A stretch of 64,000 bases of DNA from Anaerolineales bacterium. GTDB taxonomy: Bacteria > Chloroflexota > Anaerolineae > Anaerolineales > UBA4823. Below are positions 8,586 to 16,777 of the stretch, in pieces; positions within the stretch are counted from its first letter, which is position 1; the number at the start of each line of letters is the position of its first letter. The stretch covers positions 1 to 64,000 of the forward strand of contig JAGVAD010000028.1 in assembly GCA_020060465.1 (NCBI GenBank), read 5' to 3'. The notes beneath the pieces were generated by a model. It made no database searches. It was given only the letters and a program-made list of their open reading frames with translations, and was not told where the DNA came from. Both the position numbers and the translations under genes were made by a program.

Positions 8586-10574
8586 ATGGTTGAATTGAAA
8601 CAATATATTTATTTGCTGCGCAAATGGTTGTGGTTGTTTTTGATCGGCGGCTTGCTGGGTTGCGCCGCTGGCTACCTTTTCAGCCTCTATCAGCCAACCA
8701 TCTATGAAACCTCGACAAAAATCCTGGTCAGCCGGGCGATTGATCAGGATAGCCAGACCTACTACTTTTTCAATGAACTCCAGCTTGCCAAGACATACGC
8801 CCAATTGATCAACACTGGCCTGATCCTTCAAAACCTGAATCAAGAACTGGGGTTCGAGGTTGGGAAAGATCAGATCTCCGTCAGGCAGGTGGAAGACTCT
8901 TTATTGCTGGAAATTACAGTGCGCGATAGCGACCCTGAGCGCGCCGCGCGCATCGCCAATACTCTGGTTGAAGTATTTATCAATTACAATCGAGACCTGC
9001 AAGACAAGCGTTTTGCCGAATCTGAGCAAAGCTTGAAAGATCAGATCGCAGAAGTGCAAACCAATGTCGCCTATTACCAGGGGCAGATTGAAAATTTATC
9101 CCAAAGTTCGTTGGAAGAACAAAAACAACAGGTCGTCAAGCGCATCCAGGAGATTGAAAAGCAACTTTCCAGTTCCGAAGAAGAGATAATCCAGCTCGAA
9201 AATGAACTGGCCGATTTCTTCCCATCGCCGCTTGTCACCAACACGCCAGCACCGTACTGGTTCAAACCCACCCCAACCCCCGCGCCCGTTCCCACCCCCA
9301 CCCTCTCGCCGCAGGAAGAAGTGCGCTACAAAGAGCTGCAACTGCGTCTGGATCAATTGAAAAGTTTGCGCGATTTGTATAAAGACGTTTATGCCAATCT
9401 GTTAGTCCTGGATCCAAACAACGGCGTATATGACCCCGCTCTCACACAACAGCAACTACAAACCACCCTGGCGCTGTATCAACAAATCTACAGCAACTTG
9501 CTATCCAGCCTGGCAAACGTGCAGCTCGCCAAGGCGCGCAGCGCTCCCAGCATCTCGGCAGTGGAAGCGGCTACGCCGCCCGCTGTTCCGATCCAGCCCA
9601 AACCACTGCGCAATGTGCTGCTGGGCTTAATCGCCGGTGTCATGATCACGGTCCTGACAGCTTTCACCCTGGAATTGTTAGACGATACCATCAAAACGCC
9701 GGAGGAAGTAAACCAACATTTGCGCTTACCAGTGATTGGGCTGATTGGCGAAATCGAAGCAATCAAAAGCAAGAATGGCGCTCAATATAGCGGGGTTTTC
9801 GTGGCCGAAAACCCATTATCTCCAATTGCCGAAGCGTTTCGCACGCTGCGCGCCAACCTGGATTTTGCCAGCGTTGATAAGCCAATCAAGACCCTGCTGA
9901 TCACCAGCGTTGGGCCGGGGGAAGGGAAAAGCACTGTGGCGGTAAATCTGGCTGCGATCATGGCGCAAAGGGAGCGCAAAGTGATTTTGTTGGACGCCGA
10001 TTTGCGCCGACCAACGATCCATCATTATTTAGGCCTCTCTAATCGTCGCGGGCTGACCGACCTGCTTCGGGAGCAAACGAAAGCGGTGAATGTAATCTCC
10101 AGTTGGGGCAACCCGCCCATTGACGTCATCCTCAGCGGCGACTTGCCCCCCAACCCCACCGAATTGCTCGAGTCCGAGAAAATGACGCGCATCCTGGCAG
10201 AACTAAAAGATGAGGCGGACATTCTGATCGCCGATTCGCCCCCCGCTATTGTCGCTGACCCCATCGCCCTCTCCGCGAAGATGGACGGCGTATTGCTGAT
10301 CGTTGAACCCGGCAAGACAAAAATCGGCGCGGCTCAGGTTCTATTGGAGCAGCTTCATCGCGCTGGCGCGCGCATCATAGGGGTGGTCCTGAACCCAGTC
10401 TCTCGCAAGCGCAGCCATTACTACACAAAGTACCATTATTACACCTCTTACTATTATTCTCGTAGCTACGACAGATACAGGCGCGCCAGCGATTTCAAAG
10501 AGCGACTGCCCGCCGCTGACAAGGGGAGGCGAGAAACAGAAAGTCACATCCGCCACAGAACGCCCAAAAAATAA
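8586..10574 (+). CDS. Wzz/BY-kinase: polysaccharide chain-length determinant fused to tyrosine autokinase
   Basis: A 662-residue exopolysaccharide copolymerase/kinase. The N-terminal Wzz domain starts with ELKQYIYLLRKW and a TM helix (about 18-38). A long extracytoplasmic coiled coil follows (about 150-330), broken by a Pro/Thr-rich insert around residues 215-240. A second TM helix is at about 345-365. The cytoplasmic kinase has Walker A GPGEGKST, Walker A' LLDADLRRP and the later LIADSPPAI. It ends in a tyrosine cluster (YYTKYHYY and SYYYSRSYDRY), the expected autophosphorylation tail. Kinase and activator are in one chain, as in proteobacterial Wzc, rather than split as in most Firmicutes. 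It controls polymer length and export together with the downstream polymerase. Confidence 0.92.
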   Translation: MVELKQYIYLLRKWLWLFLIGGLLGCAAGYLFSLYQPTIYETSTKILVSRAIDQDSQTYYFFNELQLAKTYAQLINTGLILQNLNQELGFEVGKDQISVRQVEDSLLLEITVRDSDPERAARIANTLVEVFINYNRDLQDKRFAESEQSLKDQIAEVQTNVAYYQGQIENLSQSSLEEQKQQVVKRIQEIEKQLSSSEEEIIQLENELADFFPSPLVTNTPAPYWFKPTPTPAPVPTPTLSPQEEVRYKELQLRLDQLKSLRDLYKDVYANLLVLDPNNGVYDPALTQQQLQTTLALYQQIYSNLLSSLANVQLAKARSAPSISAVEAATPPAVPIQPKPLRNVLLGLIAGVMITVLTAFTLELLDDTIKTPEEVNQHLRLPVIGLIGEIEAIKSKNGAQYSGVFVAENPLSPIAEAFRTLRANLDFASVDKPIKTLLITSVGPGEGKSTVAVNLAAIMAQRERKVILLDADLRRPTIHHYLGLSNRRGLTDLLREQTKAVNVISSWGNPPIDVILSGDLPPNPTELLESEKMTRILAELKDEADILIADSPPAIVADPIALSAKMDGVLLIVEPGKTKIGAAQVLLEQLHRAGARIIGVVLNPVSRKRSHYYTKYHYYTSYYYSRSYDRYRRASDFKERLPAADKGRRETESHIRHRTPKK

Positions 10575-10590
10575 TGCACGACGCTCCTTC

Positions 10591-11865
10591 ATGACAGAAG
10601 CTTCACCCGCATTCGGCAGGATATATCCATGCATCCAAACCATCTCCCAGACAGAGGTTTGGATCGTCAGCGGGTTGACTATAGCCAGCATGGCAGCGCC
10701 AGACTTGCTGCCCGCAGCGGTAATTATGGCGGCTATTTTTTGGCCGCTGCGAAAACTGGCAACCGGTCGCCTGACAAATCGGAGTAAAGCCGATCTTCCT
10801 ATCTTACTGCTACTCAGCATGTCACTGGTCAGTTTGGTGGTCACACCACTCCCCTCCCTGACGCGCTTGCAAACGCTCCGATTATGGAGCGGGGTCGCCT
10901 GGTATTATGCCCTGGTCAATGGTTGCAATACTCGCCTGAAACTGCGCTGGATGATGGGAGGGTTATTGCTCGGCGGCTTAGCATTGGCGCTCGTTTCACC
11001 GGTGAGCGTGGAATGGCCAGCCGGGAAATTGCCTTTTATTCCTGAAGAGTTCTATCAATGGTTCAAACTGGCGGTCGCCGATAGTATTCATCCCAACGTC
11101 TTCGCTGGGACACTGATATTGTTGATACCCATCGCAATGGCGCAGTTCGCATTTGCGGTTCGTAAAACCGCATGGTTGAGCGTCATCGCTGGCGTCTCGG
11201 CAATCGCCATGGGCGGCGCGCTGCTGCTTTCCCTCTCGCGCAGCGCCATTCTGGCTCTCGCTGCGGCGATCGTTGCTTTATTGATCCTGCGCGGGCGAAG
11301 CGGCTGGTTGGCGCTGGCGCTCGCCCTGCTGGCTGGCGGATTGGCTGTTCTCCGCCTCGGCGTTTACAAAATCCTGAGCCTGTTCATGGCGAGCGCTTCT
11401 CTGGGCGGTTACAGCAGCAGAATGGACATCTGGTCGCGCGCATTCTACATCCTTCAAGATTTCCCCTTTACCGGAGTCGGTATGGGCGTGTTTCCAACCA
11501 TCGCCGACCGCTTATATCCTTTCACATACTTCGACCCTGGTTGGATTCACCATGCCCACAATCTGTATTTGCAAATTGCCGTTGATTTAGGGGTTATGGG
11601 TCTCCTGGCCTGGCTGGCGATTTTTACGCTGGCAACGGTAGCCGCATGGCGTATATATCGCCTTGGCCTGAGGGCTCAGGATCATTTGCTAACCGCCGTC
11701 GGCGCAGGTTTGTTCGGCAGTCAATTAGCCTTGGGGTTGCATGGGCTTACCGACGCAGTCGTCTGGGGAATGGTGCGCCCCGCCCCACTGGTTTGGGCGC
11801 TGTGGGGTCTGGCTATGGCTGCTTCGAGGATAGCAAAAAATGTTCCATCCGATCGTCCTGGCTGA
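10591..11865 (+). CDS. O-antigen ligase/polymerase (Wzy/WaaL)-like membrane protein
   Basis: A 424-residue integral membrane protein with about ten hydrophobic segments. It carries an O-antigen ligase-like region around residues 195-330: ALLLSLSRSAILALAAAIVA, a large loop with SRMDIWSRAFYILQDFPFTGVGMG, then HAHNLYLQIAVDLGVMG. The conserved HNxxLQ and Arg positions are those of the Wzy_C/O-antigen ligase family. It would polymerise or ligate the repeat units built by the upstream enzymes on the outer face of the membrane. It is the last gene of the plus-strand polysaccharide locus. No flippase (Wzx) is seen nearby; MurJ at 56928 is not part of this operon. Confidence 0.82.
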   Translation: MTEASPAFGRIYPCIQTISQTEVWIVSGLTIASMAAPDLLPAAVIMAAIFWPLRKLATGRLTNRSKADLPILLLLSMSLVSLVVTPLPSLTRLQTLRLWSGVAWYYALVNGCNTRLKLRWMMGGLLLGGLALALVSPVSVEWPAGKLPFIPEEFYQWFKLAVADSIHPNVFAGTLILLIPIAMAQFAFAVRKTAWLSVIAGVSAIAMGGALLLSLSRSAILALAAAIVALLILRGRSGWLALALALLAGGLAVLRLGVYKILSLFMASASLGGYSSRMDIWSRAFYILQDFPFTGVGMGVFPTIADRLYPFTYFDPGWIHHAHNLYLQIAVDLGVMGLLAWLAIFTLATVAAWRIYRLGLRAQDHLLTAVGAGLFGSQLALGLHGLTDAVVWGMVRPAPLVWALWGLAMAASRIAKNVPSDRPG

Positions 11866-11911
11866 GCGTGGATGAGAGGTATATCTCGAATCTATACGAT
11901 TGTATCTTCCA

Positions 11912-11949
11912 GAGCAACCGGTTCCAGCAAAGCCGGTTGCTCTTCGTTT
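11912..11949 (+). terminator. Intrinsic terminator closing the polysaccharide operon
   Basis: A 10-bp perfect stem, GAGCAACCGG paired with CCGGTTGCTC across an 11-nt loop, is followed by TTCGTTT. It sits between the convergent polymerase and amidase genes and could act for the plus strand. The minus-strand side lacks a comparable T-run. Confidence 0.75.
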
Positions 11950-11963
11950 AATAGATTAAAACC

Positions 11964-13376
11964 TCACATTAGCTCGGGTTGACGAAAGCGCCAGTCGGTG
12001 GCTTGCTCGAAAGCGTATCCGGCTTGCAAGAGCCGGGCTTCTCCCCAGGGGCGAGCGACCATCTGCAAACCAATCGGCAGGCCATCGCTGGTGAAACCGC
12101 ACGGCAGAGAAAGCGCGGGGAGGCCGGTGAGATTAAACGGCGCCGTATAACGCGTCAACCAACGCGCCAACTCGAGGGCGTCTGGACCGCTGATCGGCGG
12201 CGCAGCAATCGGCGTGGTGGGCAGTAATAACAGATCGCATTTTTCAAAAAGGCGCGCAAATTGACGGCGCATTTCAACCTGAGAGCGGCGGGCGCGGATA
12301 TAATCCACCAACGGCAGCGCCGCGCCAATTTGCAGCCGTTGCAAAACATCTGCGCCAAAACCCTCGGGCTGATCGTGCAGACGCTCCGCGTGGAAAGCTG
12401 CCGCATCGCTGACGACTATCATGCCATTGTTCAAAGCAGCATCACGCGCTCCTGGCAACGGCGCTGTTTCTATTTTCGCACCCGCTTCTTCCAGAACTTT
12501 CGCTGCTTGGCGCACTGCCTGGGCAATTTCAGGGTGCGTGTGTTCAAAATAATCATCCTCAGCCAGGATGATTCGCCAGCCAGCAACGCCCCGCTGAATG
12601 CCCAACAGGTAATCATCCACCGGTACATCCACCGATACGGGATCCTCCGGGTCATATCCGGCGATTATCTGTAATAACAGGGCGACATCCAACACCTGGC
12701 GCGCCATCGGGCCGGCGTGGTCGAGATTCCAACTCAATGGAATCACACCTCTCAGGCTAACGCGGCCGTAAGTGGGTTTCAACCCCACGACGCCGCACAA
12801 TGCTGCGGGCACGCGAATAGATCCGCCTGTATCGCTGCCGATGGCGCCAAGACAGAAGCGCGCCGCCAACGCCGCAGCCGAGCCGCCGGATGACCCACCC
12901 GGCACCCGGTCTAACTTCCAGGGGTTATGGCAGGCGCCATAATGCGGGTTGACCGTGGTCAACCCCAGGGCGATCTCGTGCATATTATTCTTTCCAACCA
13001 GGATAGCTCCGGCCGATTTCAGTTTCGATGTCACGACCGCATCCTGCTCTGGGTAGTAGTCGCTAAAAAACTTCGAACCGGCGGTGGTGCGAACGCCGGC
13101 GGTCTCGAATAAATCTTTCAACGCAATGGGCAAGCCATGCAGCGCTCCCAGAGGTTGACCATTGATTCGCTCGCCGCGCGCCAGCTCGGCTTCCGCCTGG
13201 CGTGCTTGCTGCATCGCAGCTTCATCCATCACCGTGATAAAGCTGTTGATCTTGCCATCCAGGCGGGCAATGCGTTCAAGATGCGCCTGGGTAAGCTCAA
13301 CCGGCGAGATTTCTCGCGCTCGCACCAGGCGGCCAGCTTCGGCCAGGCTCAATCCCACCAATTCTTCTGTGTTCAT
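11964..13376 (-). CDS. Amidase-signature hydrolase (GatA-like)
   Basis: A 470-residue amidase-signature enzyme with the Ser-cisSer-Lys triad visible. The Lys is in GLPIALKDLF, the cis-Ser in GGSSGGSAAALAAR, and the nucleophile Ser in GSDTGGSIRVPAALCG. It hydrolyses an amide or transfers ammonia. The similarity to GatA is strong, but no gatB or gatC lies next to it, so a free-standing amidase is more likely than the Glu-tRNA(Gln) amidotransferase subunit. Its start overlaps the stop of the HAD gene by 4 bp (ATGA type), so the two are translationally coupled. Confidence 0.85.
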   Translation of the reverse strand: MNTEELVGLSLAEAGRLVRAREISPVELTQAHLERIARLDGKINSFITVMDEAAMQQARQAEAELARGERINGQPLGALHGLPIALKDLFETAGVRTTAGSKFFSDYYPEQDAVVTSKLKSAGAILVGKNNMHEIALGLTTVNPHYGACHNPWKLDRVPGGSSGGSAAALAARFCLGAIGSDTGGSIRVPAALCGVVGLKPTYGRVSLRGVIPLSWNLDHAGPMARQVLDVALLLQIIAGYDPEDPVSVDVPVDDYLLGIQRGVAGWRIILAEDDYFEHTHPEIAQAVRQAAKVLEEAGAKIETAPLPGARDAALNNGMIVVSDAAAFHAERLHDQPEGFGADVLQRLQIGAALPLVDYIRARRSQVEMRRQFARLFEKCDLLLLPTTPIAAPPISGPDALELARWLTRYTAPFNLTGLPALSLPCGFTSDGLPIGLQMVARPWGEARLLQAGYAFEQATDWRFRQPELM

Positions 13377-13987
13377 CCGATACCTCCATTGAGCAACTGT
13401 TCCAGTTCGCTGCGCGCTTGCTGCGGGGAGAGAAATCGAATCGCGTGCATATTGGCAGCGAGCGCGCCTTCAACATTGCGCGGCATATCGTCAATGAACA
13501 CCGCCTCCTGGGGAGCAACCCCCAGGCGCTGCAGCGCCAGGTGATAGATTTGCGCATCGGGCTTCACCAACCCCACTTCAGCAGAGATGACCATCTCGTC
13601 AAACGCGTCTGCAAATTTCCACACATGAGTCACATAATGGCGCAAATCGGAAAAGGCGTTCGAAAGCAAGCCGGTTTTGTAGCAGGCGCGCAAAGAGCGA
13701 ATAAATGTCACCAACTCAGCATCTAATCGGTCGCCACCCCAAAAATCTTTCCAAAAACGATCCATTTCCGACCTTTGCAATCCAAATCGTTGACGCAAAT
13801 TTTCTGAATGCTGTTCCACGCTGATTAAACCCAACTGAGCGCGGTCGCCGGAATCTTTTGAAAATACCACATCCTCCAACTCTTCACGGCTCAGCCCCAG
13901 CCTTGCCGCCAGGCGATCGCGCGAGGTGTAATCCTCGGTGCGCACCAAAACCCCGCCTAAATCCCATATCACAGCTCGTATGCTCAT
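13373..13987 (-). CDS. HAD superfamily (subfamily IA) hydrolase
   Basis: A 204-residue HAD-type phosphatase. Motif I is AVIWDLGGVLVRTEDY; the second catalytic Asp of the usual DxD is replaced by Gly (DLGG), as in many epoxide-hydrolase/dehalogenase-like HAD proteins. Motif II is TGLLSNAF, motif III is GLVKPD and motif IV is FIDDMPRN. A Shine-Dalgarno GGAG lies 8 bp before the ATG. It is coupled to the amidase by a 4-bp overlap. The substrate is unknown. Confidence 0.85.
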   Translation of the reverse strand: MSIRAVIWDLGGVLVRTEDYTSRDRLAARLGLSREELEDVVFSKDSGDRAQLGLISVEQHSENLRQRFGLQRSEMDRFWKDFWGGDRLDAELVTFIRSLRACYKTGLLSNAFSDLRHYVTHVWKFADAFDEMVISAEVGLVKPDAQIYHLALQRLGVAPQEAVFIDDMPRNVEGALAANMHAIRFLSPQQARSELEQLLNGGIG

Positions 13988-14122
13988 GATCCATGCTCCG
14001 ATGAAAATTTAGTGCATTTTACCCGCCCCACCAGCAAATCGCAACCGCTGGCTGTGGCAGGCAAGGCTGAGCAACCGTCTATGTTTATCCAGGTCAGGCG
14101 CACCGATTCACCGCGCCGTAAA

Positions 14123-14722
14123 TCAGTTTCTATCTTCGTCCCTGCCTCCGGCTGCCTTGTACATTGCACCTTGTTGCGCCTCCCATTCGGGGCGCAAGAT
14201 ACCCATCACCAGCATATCCGAGCGTTCTCCGTCGCGGGAAAGAGCGCCGCGCTCTCGCCCTTCGACGACAAACCCCGCCTTCTGATAGGAACGGATGGCG
14301 CGCTGATTATAGGAAAATACACCCAGTGTAACCCGGTATAAACCCAACTCGTCAAAGGCGTAACGCAACACCAGGCGCATGGCGTCCGTACCGTAACCCT
14401 TACCCCAATCTTCCCGATTGCCGATGCCAATTCCCACCCAGGCGTTGCCATGCTGCCAATTCGTCACATTTAACTCTACGAAGCCGATCAAACGCTCGCC
14501 TTCTAACGGATAGATGCTGAATGAGAACCTTTGATCGCCTCTTTCCAACTCTTTCTCGATCCATTGCTGGATTTTCCTGGCCGACCACAAAGTGGGAGGC
14601 TCATTATCCAGCAATCGCCGAAAAAGGGCGTCTCGATTCCAGTGTTCCCAGGCTTTGCTCATTTTTTCGGCGTCCATCGCTGCCAGTCGGATCAATTCGC
14701 CGCGAAATAAATTGCCCATCAT
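14123..14722 (-). CDS. GNAT-family N-acetyltransferase (RimJ/RimL type)
   Basis: A 199-residue GNAT protein. It has the N-terminal IRLAAMDAEKM, the core ERLIGFVELNVTNW strand, the acetyl-CoA-binding IGNREDWGKGYGTDAMRLVL, and the family C-terminal pattern LGVFSYNQRAIRSYQKAGFVVEG (motif B). It transfers an acetyl group from acetyl-CoA to an unknown amine, possibly a protein N-terminus, antibiotic or metabolite. Two ATGs lie at the start (14722 and 14719), preceded by AAGGG. It is a tandem neighbour of a second GNAT gene at 14806. The two share architecture and probably arose by an old duplication. Confidence 0.85.
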   Translation of the reverse strand: MMGNLFRGELIRLAAMDAEKMSKAWEHWNRDALFRRLLDNEPPTLWSARKIQQWIEKELERGDQRFSFSIYPLEGERLIGFVELNVTNWQHGNAWVGIGIGNREDWGKGYGTDAMRLVLRYAFDELGLYRVTLGVFSYNQRAIRSYQKAGFVVEGRERGALSRDGERSDMLVMGILRPEWEAQQGAMYKAAGGRDEDRN

Positions 14723-14747
14723 ATCGCCCTTTCTATGATATTCACCT

Positions 14748-14829
14748 TGATATTCACCGAAATTGGTTTATCTTATCGTTGCAAAATGTCCCGCAGATTC
14801 TCCTATCAGAAACCTGCGGGACGTTCATA
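14748..14829 (-). repeat. Dispersed intergenic repeat, copy A
   Basis: Read on the minus strand it begins ATGAACGTCCCGCAGGTTTC, passes through the inverted half (CTGCGGGAC), and ends in a GATAAACCAATTTCGGTGAA-type tail. It matches copies at 46638 and 63702. It carries a dyad (GTCCCGCAG with CCTGCGGGAC) and lies between the two GNAT genes, overlapping the last codons of the upstream one. Confidence 0.8.
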
Positions 14830-15426
14830 CTGAAGACCAACAGCAGGTTTGTCGGGGGAGCGATGCGTTTCCCATTCATTGCGCAAGACGCCCAGATGGA
14901 GAAGATCCCAACGCCGGCCGAAGCGGTTCACTGCTTGCCGACGGCGGACTTCTTCCACGAAACCTGCTTTCTCGAATAATCGCAACGCGGCTGCGTTATA
15001 TTCAGGAATGATCGCAGCCAAACGGTATAGGTTCAGTTCATCGAAGGCAAAACGTAGCAGCAGGCGCAGCGTCTCGGTGCCATACCCCTGGTTGCGGTCG
15101 TTTGGATCGCCGATACCCAGGGCAACATAGCCGCACCCGTTCGACCAGTCAATCCAATCCAAACGGGCAAAGCCGATCAAACGGTCATCGGCGCGCATTC
15201 GAATGGTGAAATAGAAAAGGTTTTTATTTTCCTCCTGCCCCTTCTCAATATCTTCATACATCTTCTTGATCTGCGCTGGGGAAGATGGGCGCGCCGGTTC
15301 GAGGCTGACCATGCGCAAGTAATCAGCATCTTCGCTCCAGCGGGCTTCTATCTCAGGGTCTTTTTCAAAGTTGATCGGCCCCAAACAGATATGTTCGCTT
15401 TCGAATAAGGATTGTGCAATGTTCAT
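14806..15426 (-). CDS. GNAT-family N-acetyltransferase (second tandem copy)
   Basis: A 206-residue acetyltransferase with DDRLIGFARLDWIDW, the acetyl-CoA loop IGDPNDRNQGYGTETLRLLL, and the C-terminal motif IIPEYNAAALRLFEKAGFVEE. The last codons run into the dispersed repeat, so its C-terminal tail is repeat-derived and may not be conserved. It lies between the ABC ATPase and the first GNAT gene on the same strand. The small neighbourhood of acetyltransferases plus an ABC protein would suit resistance or detoxification, but nothing in the sequence fixes a substrate. Confidence 0.85.
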   Translation of the reverse strand: MNIAQSLFESEHICLGPINFEKDPEIEARWSEDADYLRMVSLEPARPSSPAQIKKMYEDIEKGQEENKNLFYFTIRMRADDRLIGFARLDWIDWSNGCGYVALGIGDPNDRNQGYGTETLRLLLRFAFDELNLYRLAAIIPEYNAAALRLFEKAGFVEEVRRRQAVNRFGRRWDLLHLGVLRNEWETHRSPDKPAVGLQYERPAGF

Positions 15427-15504
15427 TCGGATGCTCCATTAATCAAAATATGCGAAAGTAGGGTTGCAAGAGGTATGCAGGAAAGAGCTGCCCTGCATAC
15501 CCTC

Positions 15505-16332
15505 TCAAGTATTCGTCTCTTCCAGCGCCAGGAGTTGTTTCATCTCCGGCTGCCAGGGCGTGGCATCCGCAGCGTAATAGCCAGCGGCCCATTGATCGTA
15601 AACAACATCCGGCGCGCCTACTGCGACAAGGCGACCTTGATGCAGAATGGCGATTCGATCTGCCAGGCGCGCCGCGTCCATCAGGTCTCGACTGGTGAAT
15701 AGAATCGTGGCGCCATGTTGCCTGTGATGTTCACGGATCAATTGCTCCACCCGATAACGGGCAAACAGATCCAGCCCCGCGGTTGGATGATCCAACAACA
15801 GCAAACGCGGACGGCTGAGCAAAGCGCGGGCAATCGCTACAAGCTGCTGCTCTGAGCGCGAGATTGTCTCCATAGGCTGATACACCACGCGTTCTTGAAA
15901 ACCCAATCTAGATAACATGCGAACGATCTGCCCAGGCAGGTCCTCACTCTGCGCGCTGTTCAGGCGCGCCTCGCGCAGTAAATTTTCAAGCGGCGATAGC
16001 TGCTTGAAAAAACTGGCCTTCACGGAAACCTGGTTAATCAGCCGCTGCACCTGGGCTTTTTGCCGCACAATATCGTAGCCGAAAATGCGGATTTCGCCTT
16101 CATCCGGTTGGAGCAAGGTAGCCAGGATACGCATCAAGGTGGACTTCCCCGCCCCCGCAGAGCCGACCAAACCAAAGATCTCTCCTTCGTTGACATCAAA
16201 AGAGATCTGATCCAAGGCGCGTACAACGGAGAAATGATTGCGAACCGCACGCGGCGATTTGATATTCCAACCCGGCAACGCTGGCCCGCCAAAGTATTTG
16301 GTTGTCTGGTGTACGTGCACTGCGGCGTTCAT
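15505..16332 (-). CDS. ABC-type ATPase subunit with degenerate catalytic motifs
   Basis: A 275-residue ABC ATPase of the DrrA/ABC-2 exporter style. Walker A is intact (GLVGSAGAGKST). However, the signature LSGGQ is replaced by ISRSEQQ, the Walker B glutamate is replaced by His (LLLLDHPTAGLD), and the H-loop His is replaced by Arg (TSRDLMDAARLADRI). It may therefore bind ATP but hydrolyse it poorly or not at all. No permease gene is adjacent. The start at 16332 is preferred because AAGGAG lies 7 bp upstream; a longer start at 16386 would begin inside the leader terminator region. The gene is preceded by a leader with an upstream ORF and two terminators, so expression is probably attenuated. 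Confidence 0.82.
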   Translation of the reverse strand: MNAAVHVHQTTKYFGGPALPGWNIKSPRAVRNHFSVVRALDQISFDVNEGEIFGLVGSAGAGKSTLMRILATLLQPDEGEIRIFGYDIVRQKAQVQRLINQVSVKASFFKQLSPLENLLREARLNSAQSEDLPGQIVRMLSRLGFQERVVYQPMETISRSEQQLVAIARALLSRPRLLLLDHPTAGLDLFARYRVEQLIREHHRQHGATILFTSRDLMDAARLADRIAILHQGRLVAVGAPDVVYDQWAAGYYAADATPWQPEMKQLLALEETNT

Positions 16333-16383
16333 CACAGACTCCTTCTTTCCAAAACACGGCCCCTGTTGAAGAGCAACAGCTTC

Positions 16384-16422
16384 CAAAAATAAAACCAGCC
16401 ACAGGATTCATCCCGTGGCTGG
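16384..16422 (-). terminator. Leader terminator 2 (promoter-distal) before the ABC ATPase
   Basis: On the minus strand an 8-bp stem (CCAGCCAC with GTGGCTGG, extended by two more pairs after one mismatch) is followed by TTTTATTTTTG. It lies inside the untranslated leader of the ABC gene, not at the end of a gene. This is the classic layout of a transcription attenuator. Confidence 0.75.
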
Positions 16423-16452
16423 TGCGGCTGAACGACGGTTTCCAGGAAGCGG

Positions 16453-16494
16453 AAAAACAAACAGCCACGGGCTTTGGAGAGCGTCCGTGGCTGT
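16453..16494 (-). terminator. Leader terminator 1 (promoter-proximal) before the ABC ATPase
   Basis: On the minus strand ACAGCCACGG pairs with CCGTGGCTGT (10 bp) across a 14-nt loop, followed by TTTGTTTTTCC. Its arms are nearly identical to those of the second terminator 40 bp downstream. The 5' arm of one could therefore pair with the 3' arm of the other and form an alternative structure. Confidence 0.75.
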
Positions 16495-16514
16495 TACCTA
16501 TCTAGTCAGGTAAA

Positions 16515-16610
16515 CTACCGAGCAACAGGCGCACTCCGACAAGGCAATGCATCAGCGCCGCCGCTAACAGCGGTGCAGATTGCACTGAGCAAGAACTGAA
16601 ATACTGCCAT
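16515..16610 (-). CDS. Putative 31-residue leader peptide (upstream ORF)
   Basis: A short ORF that starts with ATG at 16610 and ends with TAG at 16515. A strong Shine-Dalgarno sequence (GAGAGGAGAGG) ends 8 bp before the ATG. The predicted peptide begins MAVFQFLLSAICTAVSGGA. It ends 20 bp before the first leader terminator, the position expected of a ribosome-sensing attenuator peptide. It has no hydrophobic signal-anchor clear enough to call a membrane peptide and no run of one amino acid. Translation is inferred from the ribosome-binding site only. Confidence 0.5.
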   Translation of the reverse strand: MAVFQFLLSAICTAVSGGADALPCRSAPVAR

Positions 16611-16661
16611 GAAATGCGCCTCTCCTCTCTAAAAAATTAAGCTTTGGTTAAGCGTCGAAAG

Positions 16662-16689
16662 TTTATCACACTCAGCAAAAAACTGTCAA
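16662..16689 (-). promoter_or_regulatory. Sigma-70-type promoter for the leader/ABC ATPase unit
   Basis: On the minus strand TTGACA (perfect -35, 16684-16689) is followed after 16 bp by GATAAA (16662-16667). It lies just upstream of the ribosome-binding site of the small upstream ORF and downstream of the nuo operon hairpin. Confidence 0.6.
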
Positions 16690-16733
16690 GGGGCAAAATC
16701 AACCCCTAAACAAACGGTCATAGCGTTGCCGCC

Positions 16734-16772
16734 ATTGCATGCAACGGCAGCTTCGCTTGCCGTCCATGCAAT
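16734..16772 (-). terminator. Long hairpin after nuoN, probable end of the nuo operon
   Basis: ATTGCATGGACGGCA pairs with TGCCGTTGCATGCAAT (about 14 bp with a small bulge) 6 bp after the nuoN stop. A clear T-run is not adjacent (TTTGTTTAGG comes some 25 nt later), so it may be a processing or weak termination hairpin. Confidence 0.5.
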
Positions 16773-16777
16773 CCATT

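Noticed and set aside
11964-13376. GatA subunit of Glu-tRNA(Gln) amidotransferase
   Set aside because: No gatB or gatC beside it; a general amidase is the safer call.
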